A DNA stretch of 64,000 bases from Phycicoccus flavus (GCF_004025965.2 NZ_SAYU02000010.1:1-64000), one strand, 5' to 3'. Positions 15,875 through 26,496 are shown, numbered from the stretch's first letter. Notes: a model not told the origin generated them from the sequence alone. Numbers and translations are program-made.

Positions 15875-15917
15875 GACGGCGGGCGTCCCGGTGGTCTGCA
15901 CCGGGGCGCCCGCCGTC
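15875..15917 (+). terminator. Terminator after rpoC
   Basis: GACGGCGGGCGTCCCGGT (15875-15892) pairs over 18 bp (one G-U) with ACCGGGGCGCCCGCCGTC (15900-15917) around a 7-base loop. It lies 15 bases after the rpoC stop. Confidence 0.85.
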
Positions 15918-15942
15918 GCCGTTCCGGGGGCAGGATGGGCGG

Positions 15943-16347
15943 ATGCGGGCACGGTGGGTCATGGGCGTCGGGGTGCTCCTCGCCCTCGCGGCCGCCGTCC
16001 TGCTGCTGCGGCTGCCGATGTACGACGTCGCCGCCGGGGGGACGGTCGGCGGGGTGGTGACCGACTCGGCGCGGCGGGCGACGATGGTCGAGGTGGAGGG
16101 GCTGTCGGTGCTGCCGCCGATGCTCCTGCCGGTGCTCGTCGCGCTCGTCGCCTGGGCCTCGCCGTGGACCTGGCTGCGCTGGACCCTCGTGGCGCTGCTC
16201 GCCCTGTTCTGCCTCCTGGGGCTGCTCACCGTCGGGCTGTTCTACCTCCCGGCCGCGGTCGCGCTCGCCGCGGGCGCGGCGCTGGCGCAGGCCGGCCCGC
16301 GCACCGGGCCACGGACGGCCGAGGGGTCGGCGTGGACGGCCCCCTGA
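15943..16347 (+). CDS. Small integral membrane protein, unknown function
   Basis: 134 residues, mostly hydrophobic. One helix spans roughly residues 5-25 (VMGVGVLLALAAAVLLLRL). A polar loop of about 35 residues follows (YDVAAGGTVGGVVTDSARRA), then two to three further helices (PPMLLPVLVALVAWASPW, LRWTLVALLALFCLLGLL, FYLPAAVALAAGAALAQ) and a short polar tail. I do not recognise a family. ATG at 15943; GGGGGCAGGATGGGCGG precedes it. Its end overlaps the next gene by 16 bases, so the two are probably co-transcribed. Confidence 0.6.
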   Translation: MRARWVMGVGVLLALAAAVLLLRLPMYDVAAGGTVGGVVTDSARRATMVEVEGLSVLPPMLLPVLVALVAWASPWTWLRWTLVALLALFCLLGLLTVGLFYLPAAVALAAGAALAQAGPRTGPRTAEGSAWTAP

Positions 16348-17015
16348 CCCTCGCGCACGAGAGCGACGAGGGCGGCGAGGTCGCGCTGCGCCGCCGCGGC
16401 GAGATCCTCGAGCTCGTCGTCGACGGTGTCTTCGCGATGGACAGCCTCGACCCCAGCACCGAGCGGGACCTCGCGACGCAGGCCCTCGCCCGCCACGACC
16501 GGCCCCGCACCGTGCTCGTCGGCGGCCTCGGCCTGGGGTTCACGACGCGGGCCGTCCTCGCCGACCCGCGCGTGGAGCACGTCGACGTCGTCGAGCTGTC
16601 GGCGCCGCTGGTCCGCTGGGCCCGTGCGGGGCTCGTGGCCGAGCTCGCCGGGCTCGAGGAGGAGCGCTGCCGGCTGCACGTCGCCGACGTCGCCGACGTC
16701 CTCACGGGCGGGCACGAGCCGCCCGGGCCGTGGGACCTGGTCCTCCTCGACGTCGACAACGGTCCGGGGTTCCTCGTCCACGCCGAGAACGCCGACCTGT
16801 ACCGCGTCCCGGGACTGGCGCGGGCCCGCGACGCCCTCGAGCCCGGCGGCGTGCTCGTCGTGTGGTCCTCGCACGTCGCACCGGACCTGCACGCCCACCT
16901 GCAGGACGTCGCCGCGCCGGGCGAGACGGTCGCGGAGGTCCCCATCCGGGTCCGGCGCGACGGGCGGTCCTTCACCTACGCGCTCTACGTCCTGCACCGC
17001 GGCGCCGCGGCCTGA
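16332..17015 (+). CDS. Spermidine synthase-like SAM-fold protein
   Basis: 227 residues with a class I methyltransferase-type Rossmann fold like the C-terminal domain of spermidine synthases: [19 protein letters not shown] (nucleotide-binding loop), [20 protein letters not shown] (acidic residue after strand 2), and [17 protein letters not shown] with the DVDNGP active-site-like segment. The usual polyamine-binding N-terminal domain is reduced to about 45 residues, so polyamine synthesis is not certain; a methyltransferase is an alternative. GTG at 16332 with GAGGGG upstream, overlapping the preceding membrane-protein gene. A paralogue lies on the minus strand at 38426-39133. Confidence 0.7.
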   Translation: MDGPLTLAHESDEGGEVALRRRGEILELVVDGVFAMDSLDPSTERDLATQALARHDRPRTVLVGGLGLGFTTRAVLADPRVEHVDVVELSAPLVRWARAGLVAELAGLEEERCRLHVADVADVLTGGHEPPGPWDLVLLDVDNGPGFLVHAENADLYRVPGLARARDALEPGGVLVVWSSHVAPDLHAHLQDVAAPGETVAEVPIRVRRDGRSFTYALYVLHRGAAA

Positions 17016-17093
17016 CGGGCCGCCGGGCGGAACATCCGGCCCGGGCCCGGCGTTGACCCCCAGTGCCGCCGTCCCGCGGCCTGCGCAGCGCAC

Positions 17094-17127
17094 CGATTTG
17101 GAGCGCCCGCGCGCGGGCCGGTATTCT
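17094..17127 (+). promoter_or_regulatory. str operon promoter with CGATTTGG -35 region
   Basis: CGATTTGGAG (17094-17103) contains -35 TTGGAG. After an 18-base spacer comes TATTCT (17122-17127). The same CGATTTGG box as at rplJ and rpsJ. Confidence 0.6.
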
Positions 17128-17133
17128 CGACTG

Positions 17134-17370
17134 CTGTGTCTGGCTAGGTCCGGACCAGGAGCCGGGACCGTCGCCGGGAGGCGACGGACACGGCACACGC
17201 CCACCTCTTGCCGGGCGCCCCGTCACCACCGTCCTCACGAGGATGACGCATGGGGAGTGCAGGGAGGAGCAGCCGGTGCGACACACCCGAGCGCGGGGGT
17301 CGCGGCGGCCATGACAAGGAGCCGGGGCACCGACGCCCCCGGCTTGACCAGACGACACGAAGGACTCAGG
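17134..17370 (+). promoter_or_regulatory. Structured leader of the str operon
   Basis: About 235 untranslated bases. Stems: CCGTCGCC-GGGA-GGCGACGG near 17167-17186 and AGCCGGGG (17320-17327) with CCCCGGCT (17337-17344), the second ending 27 bases before the rpsL start. A 23-codon frame (ATG 17243 to TGA 17314) lies between them but has no convincing ribosome-binding site. Function not known; attenuation is possible. Confidence 0.4.
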
Positions 17371-17745
17371 TTGCCTACCATCAACCAGCTGGTGCGCAAG
17401 GGCCGGCAGGACAAGACCACCAAGGTCAAGACTCCTGCCCTCAAGGGCTCCCCGCAGCGCCGCGGCGTGTGCACGCGCGTGTACACGACCACCCCGAAGA
17501 AGCCGAACTCCGCCCTCCGCAAGGTCGCCCGCGTGCGCCTCACGAGCGGCATCGAGGTCACCGCCTACATCCCCGGCGTCGGCCACAACCTCCAGGAGCA
17601 CTCGATGGTGCTCGTGCGCGGTGGCCGGGTGAAGGACCTCCCCGGCGTCCGCTACAAGATCATCCGCGGCGCCCTGGACACCCAGGGTGTGCGCGACCGC
17701 AAGCAGGCACGCAGCCGCTATGGCGCGAAGAAGGTGAAGGGCTGA
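17371..17745 (+). CDS. rpsL: 30S ribosomal protein S12
   Basis: 124-residue decoding-centre protein. TTG start at 17371 with GAAGGACTCAGG upstream; the protein then begins [15 protein letters not shown] as in other bacteria. The loops that set streptomycin response are wild type: [11 protein letters not shown] with Lys43 and [13 protein letters not shown] with Lys88. Stop overlaps the rpsG start as TGATG. Confidence 0.97.
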   Translation: MPTINQLVRKGRQDKTTKVKTPALKGSPQRRGVCTRVYTTTPKKPNSALRKVARVRLTSGIEVTAYIPGVGHNLQEHSMVLVRGGRVKDLPGVRYKIIRGALDTQGVRDRKQARSRYGAKKVKG

Positions 17746-18215
17746 TGCCGCGCAAGGGTCCCGCCCCGAAGCGACCGCTCGTCGTCGACCCGGTCTACGC
17801 GAGCCCGCTCGTGACCGCGCTCGTCAACAAGGTCCTCCTCGACGGCAAGAAGTCCACCGCCGAGCGCATCGTCTACGGCGCGCTCGAGGGCTGCCGCGAC
17901 AAGACCGGCACCGACCCGGTGCAGACGCTCAAGCGCGCGCTCGACAACATCAAGCCGACCCTGGAGGTCAAGCCCCGCCGCGTCGGTGGTGCCACCTACC
18001 AGGTCCCCATCGAGGTCAAGCCGAACCGCGCGACGACGCTGTCGCTGCGCTGGCTCGTCGGCTACTCGCGCCAGCGTCGCGAGAAGACCATGACCGAGCG
18101 GCTCATGAACGAGATCCTCGACGCCTCCAACGGCCTCGGCGCCGCTGTCAAGCGCCGCGAGGACACGCACAAGATGGCCGAGTCCAACAAGGCCTTCGCC
18201 CACTACCGCTGGTGA
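17745..18215 (+). CDS. rpsG: 30S ribosomal protein S7
   Basis: 156-residue head protein that nucleates 30S head assembly and contacts E-site tRNA. Begins [20 protein letters not shown] and includes [54 protein letters not shown] and the C-terminal [20 protein letters not shown]. Standard length. ATG overlaps the rpsL stop (TGATG), giving translational coupling; in E. coli S7 represses this operon. Confidence 0.97.
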   Translation: MPRKGPAPKRPLVVDPVYASPLVTALVNKVLLDGKKSTAERIVYGALEGCRDKTGTDPVQTLKRALDNIKPTLEVKPRRVGGATYQVPIEVKPNRATTLSLRWLVGYSRQRREKTMTERLMNEILDASNGLGAAVKRREDTHKMAESNKAFAHYRW

Positions 18216-18323
18216 CCACCACCCGGGAGCCGGCCGCACCACCCCCGCGGCCGGCCCCGGGGCACCGGTGACACCACCGCGCACCGACACCGCACCCGAA
18301 GCGACGAGACGAGAGCACCGAAC

Positions 18324-20438
18324 GTGGCACAGGACGTCCTGACCGACCTCACGAAGGTCCGCAACATCGGCATCATGGCGCACATCGACGCCGGCAAGAC
18401 GACGGCGACGGAGCGCATCCTCTTCTACACCGGCGTCAACCGGAAGATGGGCGAGACGCACGACGGCGCCTCGACCACCGACTGGATGGAGCAGGAGAAG
18501 GAGCGGGGGATCACCATCACCTCCGCGGCGGTCACCTCCTTCTGGGAGGGCCACCAGATCAACATCATCGACACCCCCGGGCACGTCGACTTCACGGTCG
18601 AGGTCGAGCGCTCGCTGCGCGTCCTCGACGGTGCCGTCGCCGTGTTCGACGGCAAGGAGGGCGTCGAGCCGCAGTCCGAGACGGTGTGGCGCCAGGCCGA
18701 CAAGTACAACGTGCCGCGCATCTGCTTCGTCAACAAGATGGACAAGCTCGGCGCGGACTTCTACTTCACCGTCGACACCATCAAGGACCGCCTCGGCGCG
18801 GAGCCGCTCGTGCTCCAGCTGCCGATCGGCGCCGAGAACGACTTCGTCGGGGTCGTCGACCTCATCTACAAGCGCGCGCTCGTCTGGGAGGGCGACGCCA
18901 AGGGTGACGTGACCCTCGGCGCGAAGTACGAGATCCAGGACATCCCGGCCGACATGGTCGAGAAGGTCGAGGAGTACCGCCACCACCTCATCGAGCGGGT
19001 GGCCGAGTCCGACGACGCGCTCATGGAGAAGTACCTCGAGGGCGAGGAGCTCACGCCCGAGGAGATCAAGGCCGGCATCCGCAAGCTCACGATCGCCTCC
19101 GAGCTCTACCCGGTGCTGTGCGGCTCCGCGTTCAAGAACCGCGGCGTGCAGCCGATGCTCGACGCCGTCGTCGACTACCTGCCGGCGCCGGTCGACGTCC
19201 CCGCGATGCACGGGCACGCCCCGGGCAACGAGGAGGAGGAGATCACCCGCAAGCCGAGCAAGGACGAGCCGTTCTCCGCGCTCGCCTTCAAGGTCGCCGC
19301 GCACCCGTTCTTCGGCACGCTCACCTTCATCCGCGTGTACTCGGGCCACATCAGCTCGGGCACCCAGGTCATCAACAGCACGAAGATGAAGAAGGAGCGC
19401 ATCGGGAAGCTCTTCCAGATGCACGCCAACAAGGAGAACCCGGTCGAGGAGGCCATGGCGGGCCACATCTACGCCGCCATCGGCCTGAAGTCCACGACGA
19501 CGGGTGACACCCTCTCCAACATCGACCACCCGGTCGTGCTGGAGTCGATGACCTTCCCCGAGCCGGTCATCCAGGTGGCCATCGAGCCCAAGACCAAGGG
19601 CGACCAGGAGAAGCTGTCGACGGCCATCCAGCGTCTCGCCGAGGAGGACCCGACCTTCCAGGTCACCCTCGACGACGAGACCGGCCAGACGATCATCGCC
19701 GGCATGGGCGAGCTCCACCTCGACATCCTCGTGGACCGGATGAAGCGCGAGTTCAAGGTCGAGGCCAACGTCGGCAAGCCGCAGGTCGCCTACCGCGAGA
19801 CCATCAAGCGCGGCATCGACCGCTACGACTACACCCACAAGAAGCAGACGGGTGGGTCGGGCCAGTTCGCGAAGGTCCAGATCGCGCTGGCGCCGCTGGA
19901 CACCGCCGAGGGCGAGCTCTACGAGTTCGACAACAAGGTCACCGGTGGCCGCGTCCCGCGCGAGTACATCCCGTCGGTCGACGCCGGCATCCAGGACGCC
20001 ATGCAGTACGGCATCCTCGCCGGCTACCCGATGGTCGGGGTCAAGGCGACGCTCCTCGACGGTGCGGCGCACGACGTCGACTCCTCGGAGATGGCGTTCA
20101 AGATCGCCGGGTCGATGGCGTTCAAGGAGGCCGTCCGCAAGTGCGAGCCGGTCCTCCTCGAGCCGATGATGGCCGTCGAGGTGCGCACGCCCGAGGACTA
20201 CATGGGCGACGTCATCGGCGACATCAACGCCCGGCGCGGCCAGATCCAGGCGATGGAGGACATCAGCGGCGCGAAGATCGTCCGCGGTGTCGTCCCGCTG
20301 TCGGAGATGTTCGGGTACGTCGGCGACCTGCGGTCCAAGACCCAGGGTCGGGCGAACTACTCGATGGAGTTCGACTCCTACGCCGAGGTCCCCAAGTCGG
20401 TGGCCGAGGAGATCATCAAGAAGGTCAGGGGCGAGTGA
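18324..20438 (+). CDS. fusA: Elongation factor G
   Basis: 704-residue translocation GTPase. G motifs: [15 protein letters not shown] (P-loop), the switch-1 region with [29 protein letters not shown], and [10 protein letters not shown]. Domain IV includes [11 protein letters not shown]. Standard length. GTG start at 18324, 108 bases after rpsG. Fusidic-acid contact regions look ordinary. Confidence 0.98.
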   Translation: MAQDVLTDLTKVRNIGIMAHIDAGKTTATERILFYTGVNRKMGETHDGASTTDWMEQEKERGITITSAAVTSFWEGHQINIIDTPGHVDFTVEVERSLRVLDGAVAVFDGKEGVEPQSETVWRQADKYNVPRICFVNKMDKLGADFYFTVDTIKDRLGAEPLVLQLPIGAENDFVGVVDLIYKRALVWEGDAKGDVTLGAKYEIQDIPADMVEKVEEYRHHLIERVAESDDALMEKYLEGEELTPEEIKAGIRKLTIASELYPVLCGSAFKNRGVQPMLDAVVDYLPAPVDVPAMHGHAPGNEEEEITRKPSKDEPFSALAFKVAAHPFFGTLTFIRVYSGHISSGTQVINSTKMKKERIGKLFQMHANKENPVEEAMAGHIYAAIGLKSTTTGDTLSNIDHPVVLESMTFPEPVIQVAIEPKTKGDQEKLSTAIQRLAEEDPTFQVTLDDETGQTIIAGMGELHLDILVDRMKREFKVEANVGKPQVAYRETIKRGIDRYDYTHKKQTGGSGQFAKVQIALAPLDTAEGELYEFDNKVTGGRVPREYIPSVDAGIQDAMQYGILAGYPMVGVKATLLDGAAHDVDSSEMAFKIAGSMAFKEAVRKCEPVLLEPMMAVEVRTPEDYMGDVIGDINARRGQIQAMEDISGAKIVRGVVPLSEMFGYVGDLRSKTQGRANYSMEFDSYAEVPKSVAEEIIKKVRGE

Positions 20439-20555
20439 CCGCTAGAGTGGTCGCCGGTCCCGGCTGAGAAGCACAGCACCACCCCCATAGACGACGCCAC
20501 GTCCTGCTGGTCGTAACGGCGTTCCCTGAAGAGAAGTCCTGAGGAGGACAAGCAA

Positions 20556-21752
<1,197 letters not shown>

Positions 21753-21783
21753 CCCCTCGCCGGTCCTGACCGGCAGCGTCTCC

Positions 21784-21821
21784 AAGGGCCCCGTTCCACC
21801 GCTCGGTGGGGCGGGGCCCTT
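21784..21821 (+). terminator. Terminator after tuf
   Basis: AAGGGCCCCGTTCCACC (21784-21800) pairs with GGTGGGGCGGGGCCCTT (21805-21821) over 17 bp including two G-U pairs, with loop GCTC. It is 31 bases after the tuf stop and ends the str operon. Confidence 0.85.
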
Positions 21822-21945
21822 CGCGTGCCCGGCGGCCGCGCACGGTTACGGTCGACCGGACCGGGGTAGGGACGGGGGCAGGCCGGCGCACGGCGTGCTG
21901 CGACGTGCCCGTGGCCCGACCGACCCGAGCCCGGTGAGGAGACCC

Positions 21946-23535
21946 GTGACGGAGCCCGACGCCCTCGTCGCCGGTCGCTACCGCCTCGTGCGCCGCATCG
22001 GCACCGGGGGGATGGGCACGGTCTGGCTCGCCCATGACGAGCGGCTGGACCGGGACGTCGCCGTCAAGCGGCTGCACCCGGACCGGACGGCCGACGAGGA
22101 GGAGGCCGCGCTCGGCGCCCGGCGCGCGATGCGCGAGGCGCGGATCACCGCCCGGCTGCACCACCCGCACGCCGTCACCGTCTACGACGTCGTCGAGCAC
22201 GAGGGCCGGCCCTGCCTGGTGATGCAGCACTTCCCGTCGGTGAGCCTCGCCGAGCTGAGCGCGAGGGAGCAGCCGCTCGGCCTCGAGGCCGTCGCCGCCA
22301 TCGGCGGGGAGGTGGCGTCGGCGCTCGCCGCGGCCCACGAGGAGGGCATCGTCCACCGGGACGTCAAGCCCGGGAACGTCCTCGTCGGACCGGACGGGAC
22401 GGCCAAGATCAGCGACTTCGGCATCGCCCACGCCCTCGACGACGTCTCGCTGACGAGCACCGGGCTGGTCAGCGGCACCCCGGCCTACCTGGCACCCGAG
22501 GTGGCGCGCGGGGAGGTGTCGACGCCGGCGTCCGACGTGTTCTCGCTCGGCTCGACGCTGTACACGGTCCTCGAGGGCCGGTCGCCGTTCGGCACGGACG
22601 AGAACCCGATGGCGCTGCTGTACCGGGTGGCCTCGGGGGAGGTCGAGCCGCCCGTCCGGTCCGGCAGCCTGACCCCGCTGCTGCTCTCGATGCTCGCGCT
22701 CGACCCCGCCGACCGGCCGCCGATGGCGCAGGTGGCGGCCCGGCTGTCCTCGCGCGGCGGCCCGGTGGCGTCGACCCCGGCCGTCGCGGCGGCGACCGCC
22801 GCGCTGCCGCAGGGCGCCGCCGGGTCCGAGGGCGCACCGGACGACGACCCGCTCTCGTCGTTCTGGGCGGAGCCGTCCGCACCGCCGGCCGGAGCGGGCA
22901 CCGGCCGGGGACGGGGCGGTGGGCGGCGCGTGCTGCCGGCGCTCGCCGTCGTGGCGGTCGTCGCCGGCCTGGTCGCCCTCGTGCTCACGCAGCGGTCGGA
23001 CGACCCGAGCACGGCGTCGCCGCCGTCGTCGACGTCCTCGGCCACGCCCAGCCCGACGCCGTCGACCACGGCGAGCCCGTCGGCCACGCCGAGCCCGTCG
23101 GCCACCCGGCGTCCGTCGGCCACGCCGAGCCCGTCGGCCACGTCGAGCCCGTCACCGACGCCGACACCGGCGCCGTCCACCCCGCCCCCGAGCGCGTCGT
23201 CCGGCACCCCGACGGCGGCGGAGCTGTCCCAGGCGGTGGCGGGGTACTACGGGCTGCTCCCGGGCGACCTCGACGCCGGCTGGCAGCGGCTCACCCCGCG
23301 CTACCAGCGCACGACGGCCGCGAACCGGGACACCTACGACCGGTTCTGGGGCGCCATCGACCGTGTGGGTGTCGCCGACGTCGAAGCGCAGGCGCCCTCC
23401 TCGGTCACCGCGACGATCACCTACGACTACGCCGACGGCCGCACCTACGTCGAGCGCACCGCCTACCGGCTCGTGCGGGACGACGGCCTGCTGAAGATCG
23501 ACGGCTCCGAGGTGCTCAGCAGCACCCAGCGGTGA
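21946..23535 (+). CDS. Transmembrane Ser/Thr protein kinase with a non-PASTA extracellular domain
   Basis: 529 residues. Residues 1-270 are a Hanks-type kinase: RRIGTGGMGTVWLAHDE (Gly loop), VAVKRLH (Lys), IVHRDVKPGNVLV (catalytic loop), KISDFGIAHAL, and GTPAYLAPEV with likely activation-loop Thr sites. A single membrane helix lies at RRVLPALAVVAVVAGLVALV (about residues 325-345). A Ser/Pro/Thr/Ala-rich spacer of about 60 residues follows, then an extracellular domain of about 105 residues (AVAGYYGLLPGDLDAGWQRL to the end) resembling NTF2-like/DUF4440-type folds and not PASTA repeats. Such a kinase would sense an unknown external signal. GTG at 21946 with GTGAGGAG upstream. Confidence 0.85.
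   Translation: MTEPDALVAGRYRLVRRIGTGGMGTVWLAHDERLDRDVAVKRLHPDRTADEEEAALGARRAMREARITARLHHPHAVTVYDVVEHEGRPCLVMQHFPSVSLAELSAREQPLGLEAVAAIGGEVASALAAAHEEGIVHRDVKPGNVLVGPDGTAKISDFGIAHALDDVSLTSTGLVSGTPAYLAPEVARGEVSTPASDVFSLGSTLYTVLEGRSPFGTDENPMALLYRVASGEVEPPVRSGSLTPLLLSMLALDPADRPPMAQVAARLSSRGGPVASTPAVAAATAALPQGAAGSEGAPDDDPLSSFWAEPSAPPAGAGTGRGRGGGRRVLPALAVVAVVAGLVALVLTQRSDDPSTASPPSSTSSATPSPTPSTTASPSATPSPSATRRPSATPSPSATSSPSPTPTPAPSTPPPSASSGTPTAAELSQAVAGYYGLLPGDLDAGWQRLTPRYQRTTAANRDTYDRFWGAIDRVGVADVEAQAPSSVTATITYDYADGRTYVERTAYRLVRDDGLLKIDGSEVLSSTQR
23041..23155 (+). repeat. 18-bp tandem repeat coding for the kinase's Ser/Pro spacer
   Basis: Imperfect copies of GCCGAGCCCGTCGGCCAC encode SPSAT-type hexapeptides in the wall-spanning spacer of the kinase. 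In-frame unit length means copy number can change without breaking the reading frame. Confidence 0.7.
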
Positions 23536-23589
23536 CCCGCAGGCGACCGAGGGCCTCCTCCAGGCCCCCGGCTGTGCCGGGCTCGTGGA

Positions 23590-24428
23590 GTGGCGGAGGA
23601 CCCGGACCCCGAGGCAGGGCTGCGCGACGCCGGGCTCACCGACGAGGGGCTGACCGCGGTGCTCGGCCTGGCCCGGCCGTCCGTGCTCCTGGCCCCCCGG
23701 CCGGAGGGTCCCTCCCGCGTCGGGGGGAGCCGCATCGGTGGCCTCCCGGACCTGCCGACGGGGACGTCCTGGCCGCAGCGCCCGACGGTGGAGCTCGATC
23801 GCGGGAGCGACGAGGACCGGCCGCCGCTGTCCTTCGTCGCCCAGGTCGACCTGGCCGAGGTGGCCGCGGCGGGGAGGCCCTCCCCGAGCTGCCGTCCACC
23901 GGTCGCCTGCTGCTGTTCTACGACGTCCAGGAGATGCCCTGGGGCTTCGACCCGGCCGACCGGGTGGGATGGCTGCTCCTCCACGACGACACCCCGGAGG
24001 ACGACCTGGCCCCCGTCGAGCCCCCCGCGGTGCTGCGCACGCCGGACCCCGACGGTGTCCTGCCCGAGCTGCCGCTGACCGCGACGGCGGCGAGGACCCT
24101 CCCCGAGGGCTTCACGCCCGCCGTGGAGGACGCCCTCGGCGCGTCGGACCGCGATGCGTACCGGGAGTGGTGGGTCGAGAGCATGGACCGGGCGTTCTTC
24201 GACACCCACCGGGTCGGCGGCCGGCCGAGCCAGGTCCAGGGGGAGATGACCGTGGAGTGCGCGCTGGGCTCCGCCGGGCATTCGACCGGCGACAGCAGCG
24301 CCTACGACGACGAGGAGGTGCTGGCCGCCGCACAGGCCGAGGCGCCGGAGTGGCGGCTGGTCCTCCAGGTCGCCTCCGACGACGACCGCGGGTTCATGTG
24401 GGGCGACTCCGGGTTCCTCTTCGTGTGA
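23590..24428 (+). pseudogene. DUF1963 (YwqG-like) gene interrupted by a one-base frameshift
   Basis: Two frames together give one DUF1963-type protein of about 279 residues. The first frame runs from GTG 23590 (AEDPDPEAGLRDAGLTDEGL ... SRIGGLPDLPTGTSWPQ ... PLSFVAQVDLAEVAA). At the G-run 23871-23874 the reading must shift to continue as EALPELPSTGRLLLFYDVQE ... GFDPADRVGW ... HRVGGRPSQVQGEM ... WRLVLQVASDDDRGFMWGDS. Adding one G (GGGG to GGGGG) restores GCG GCG GGG GAG GCC and a continuous protein. Unshifted, frame 1 ends at 24078 after unrelated residues. It may be a true pseudogene, phase-variable, or a homopolymer sequencing error. Function of DUF1963 proteins is unknown. Confidence 0.75.
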
Positions 24429-24528
24429 ATGAGGCGCGCGGACCTGGTCGCGCGTCGATTCGACCGCGCGCACCTGGTCCTCCAGTGCTGCTGACCCGCG
24501 CTCCCGGCCGGCCCGGGTGGCCTCGGGC

Positions 24529-25773
24529 TCAGACCGTCGCCGGCTCCGGCTGCGCGACCCGGGGGAGGGTGCGCACCGACCGGGCGGCGAGCAGCCCGAG
24601 GGCGACCGCGAGGTAGAGGACGCCGGCCGCCGTGACGACGGGGGCGAGACCGAACCGGTCCCCGAGGGGGCCGAAGAGCAGCTGGCCGACCGGCACCGCG
24701 ACCATCGACCCCAGTGCGTCGTAGGAGTAGGCCCGGGAGAGATGCTGCTCGGGCAGGTGCTCCTGCATGGCGAGGTTCCACCCCATCCCGAAGACCTCCA
24801 GCCCGACGCCGGCGACGGCCGCGGCCGCGACGAGCAGGACCACGTGGGGTGCCGCGCCGAGGACGACGAGGGGGACGCCGAGCAGCGACACGGCGACCAC
24901 CCCGAGGAGCAGCGGGCGCGGCAGCCGCACCCGCAGCAGCACCGCGGTCGCCACGAGGGCGCCGACCGCCTCGGCGGAGATCACCCACCCCCACTCCTGG
25001 CGGCCGATCGTCCGCTCCGCGAGGGCGGGGCCCAGGGTGAGCCAGGCGCCGCCGGTGATGGCGTTGAGGACCCCGAACGCGGCGACGACGAGCCAGAGCC
25101 ACGTCGTGGAGCGGAACAGGTCCCACCCCTCGCGCAGCTCGGTGACGACGCCGGCCCGCGGGGCGGCCGGTCGCGCCGTGACGTCGGCGAGCCGGCGCAC
25201 GGGGACGAGCAGCAGCGCGGCCACGCCCCAGGTGGCGGCGTCCGCGAGGACCGCCCAGCCGGAGCCGGCGGTGACGACGAGCAGTGTGCCGAGGCTCGGG
25301 CCGGCGATGGCCGTGAGGCCGCGCGACATGCTCACCAGGGCGTTGGCCCGCTGCAGCTCGGCGGCCGGGACGAGAGCGGGGACCATCGCGGCCATGGCCG
25401 GGAAGCCGACGCCGTTGGCCGCACCGAGCAGGGCCTGGAGGACGACGACCCCCCAGAGGGGCGCGTGCCCGGTGAGCAGGAGCACCGCCGTCACCCCCTG
25501 CAGCAGGGCGCTCGCGACGTTCGAGGCCTGGAGGACGAGCGCCCGGGGCAGCCGGTCGGCGAGGACCCCGCCGAAGAGGAGGAGGAGGACCATCGGCAGG
25601 GTGCGGGCCGCGAGCACCTGGCCGAGCGCCGTCGCCGAGCCCCCGAGGTCGAGCACCGCGAAGGCCAGCGCGACCGTGGCGGCCGTGGACCCGAGCAGGC
25701 CGACGGTCCGCGACCCGAGGTACCAGCGGAAGGCGGCGTACCGGAGCGGGGCGAGCGACGGGGACGACGTCAC
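24529..25773 (-). CDS. MFS transporter, probable drug/metabolite exporter
   Basis: 414-residue membrane protein with about 12 hydrophobic helices. It has the features of the enterobactin-exporter/MFS_3-like branch: LRYAAFRWYLGSRTVGLLGS at the start, the loop 2-3 motif GGVLADRLPRALVLQ, and GPLGDRFGLAPVV in the equivalent place of the second half. Substrate cannot be told. GTG start at 25773 overlaps the stop of the ArsR-type regulator gene as GTGA, so both are one operon and the exporter is probably induced when the regulator releases its operator. Confidence 0.85.
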   Translation of the reverse strand: MTSSPSLAPLRYAAFRWYLGSRTVGLLGSTAATVALAFAVLDLGGSATALGQVLAARTLPMVLLLLFGGVLADRLPRALVLQASNVASALLQGVTAVLLLTGHAPLWGVVVLQALLGAANGVGFPAMAAMVPALVPAAELQRANALVSMSRGLTAIAGPSLGTLLVVTAGSGWAVLADAATWGVAALLLVPVRRLADVTARPAAPRAGVVTELREGWDLFRSTTWLWLVVAAFGVLNAITGGAWLTLGPALAERTIGRQEWGWVISAEAVGALVATAVLLRVRLPRPLLLGVVAVSLLGVPLVVLGAAPHVVLLVAAAAVAGVGLEVFGMGWNLAMQEHLPEQHLSRAYSYDALGSMVAVPVGQLLFGPLGDRFGLAPVVTAAGVLYLAVALGLLAARSVRTLPRVAQPEPATV

Positions 25774-26318
25774 GCCCGTTCGCCCATCTCGAAGGCGAAG
25801 AGCGAGACCCCGACGCGCCGGGCGCCCTCGGTCCGCGGCGGCAGGGCCCGGTCGTGGACGAGGGCGGAGGCCTCCTCGAGCAGCGCCCGGGCCCGGGCCC
25901 AGGTGTCGTCGTCGACCCACAGCTCGGCGTCGGTGACGAGGCCGCCGCTGTCGGGGACCCGCTCGGCGTAGCGGCGCTGGACCTCGCCCGCCGCCGCTCG
26001 CACGAACAGGTCCGCGGCCTCGCGACGCTCGCCCGGCGTCGCCCCGGGCGCCCGGGCGGACCCGGCCGACCCCTCCACGCCACGCCAGTGGTGGCGGTAG
26101 CGCTTGGCGCGGCCGCCGCGGATCGTCTCCTCGCCGCTGACGACGACCTCGCCCGCGTTCTCGAGGAAGCGCAGGTGGTAGGAGGCGTTGGCGTGCGTCG
26201 TGCCGAGCTCGCGGGCGACGTCGGCCGCGGTGAGGTCGGCGCCGGTCAGCAGCGAGAGGATGCGCAGCCGGAGGGGATGGGCCAGGGCCCGGAGCCGGTC
26301 GCGGTCGTCGGGGGCCAC
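25770..26318 (-). CDS. ArsR-type winged-helix transcriptional regulator
   Basis: 182 residues. The N-terminal 85 residues are a winged helix: RALAHPLRLRILSLLTGADL, TAADVARELGTTHANASYHL (recognition helix) and RFLENAGEVVVSGEE (wing). The C-terminal 95 residues are an uncharacterised helical domain, as in the helix-turn-helix_20 group. No metal-binding CxC motif is present, so the ligand is likely not a metal. GTG at 26318 is chosen because GGAGGT sits 4 bases upstream; a longer frame to 26363 lacks such a site. Expected to repress itself and the coupled MFS gene. Confidence 0.8.
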   Translation of the reverse strand: MAPDDRDRLRALAHPLRLRILSLLTGADLTAADVARELGTTHANASYHLRFLENAGEVVVSGEETIRGGRAKRYRHHWRGVEGSAGSARAPGATPGERREAADLFVRAAAGEVQRRYAERVPDSGGLVTDAELWVDDDTWARARALLEEASALVHDRALPPRTEGARRVGVSLFAFEMGERA

Positions 26319-26324
26319 GTCTAC

Positions 26325-26393
26325 CTCCAAAGAAGTGTTGGACTGTCGCCGGCAGCCTGCCACGGCCGACGGCGACCGTCAAGCACATGTTGG
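26325..26393 (-). promoter_or_regulatory. Promoter/operator region of the regulator-MFS operon
   Basis: On the minus strand: TTGACG, 17-base spacer, CAGGCT as candidate promoter. Two related sequences, CCAACATGTGCTTGACGG (overlapping the -35) and CCAACACTTCTTTGGAGG (overlapping the ribosome-binding site), match at 12 of 18 positions and could be operator half-sites. Confidence 0.45.
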
Positions 26394-26456
26394 GGGGTGA
26401 CCGACGCGCCACGGTGGCGGGGCTGCCGGGGGAGGGGCGCGGCCTGATGTATCGGC

Positions 26457-26490
26457 CGATTTGGACACCCCCGCCGCGCTCTGGCACACT
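26457..26490 (+). promoter_or_regulatory. S10 operon promoter with CGATTTGG -35 region
   Basis: CGATTTGGAC (26457-26466) contains -35 TTGGAC. After an 18-base spacer comes CACACT (26485-26490). It is the third copy of the CGATTTGG box. Confidence 0.55.
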
Positions 26491-26496
26491 GACCAG

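Noticed and set aside
23041-23155. CRISPR-like tandem repeat
   Set aside because: Repeats are 18 bp, contiguous without spacers, in frame within the kinase gene, and encode a Ser/Pro-rich linker.
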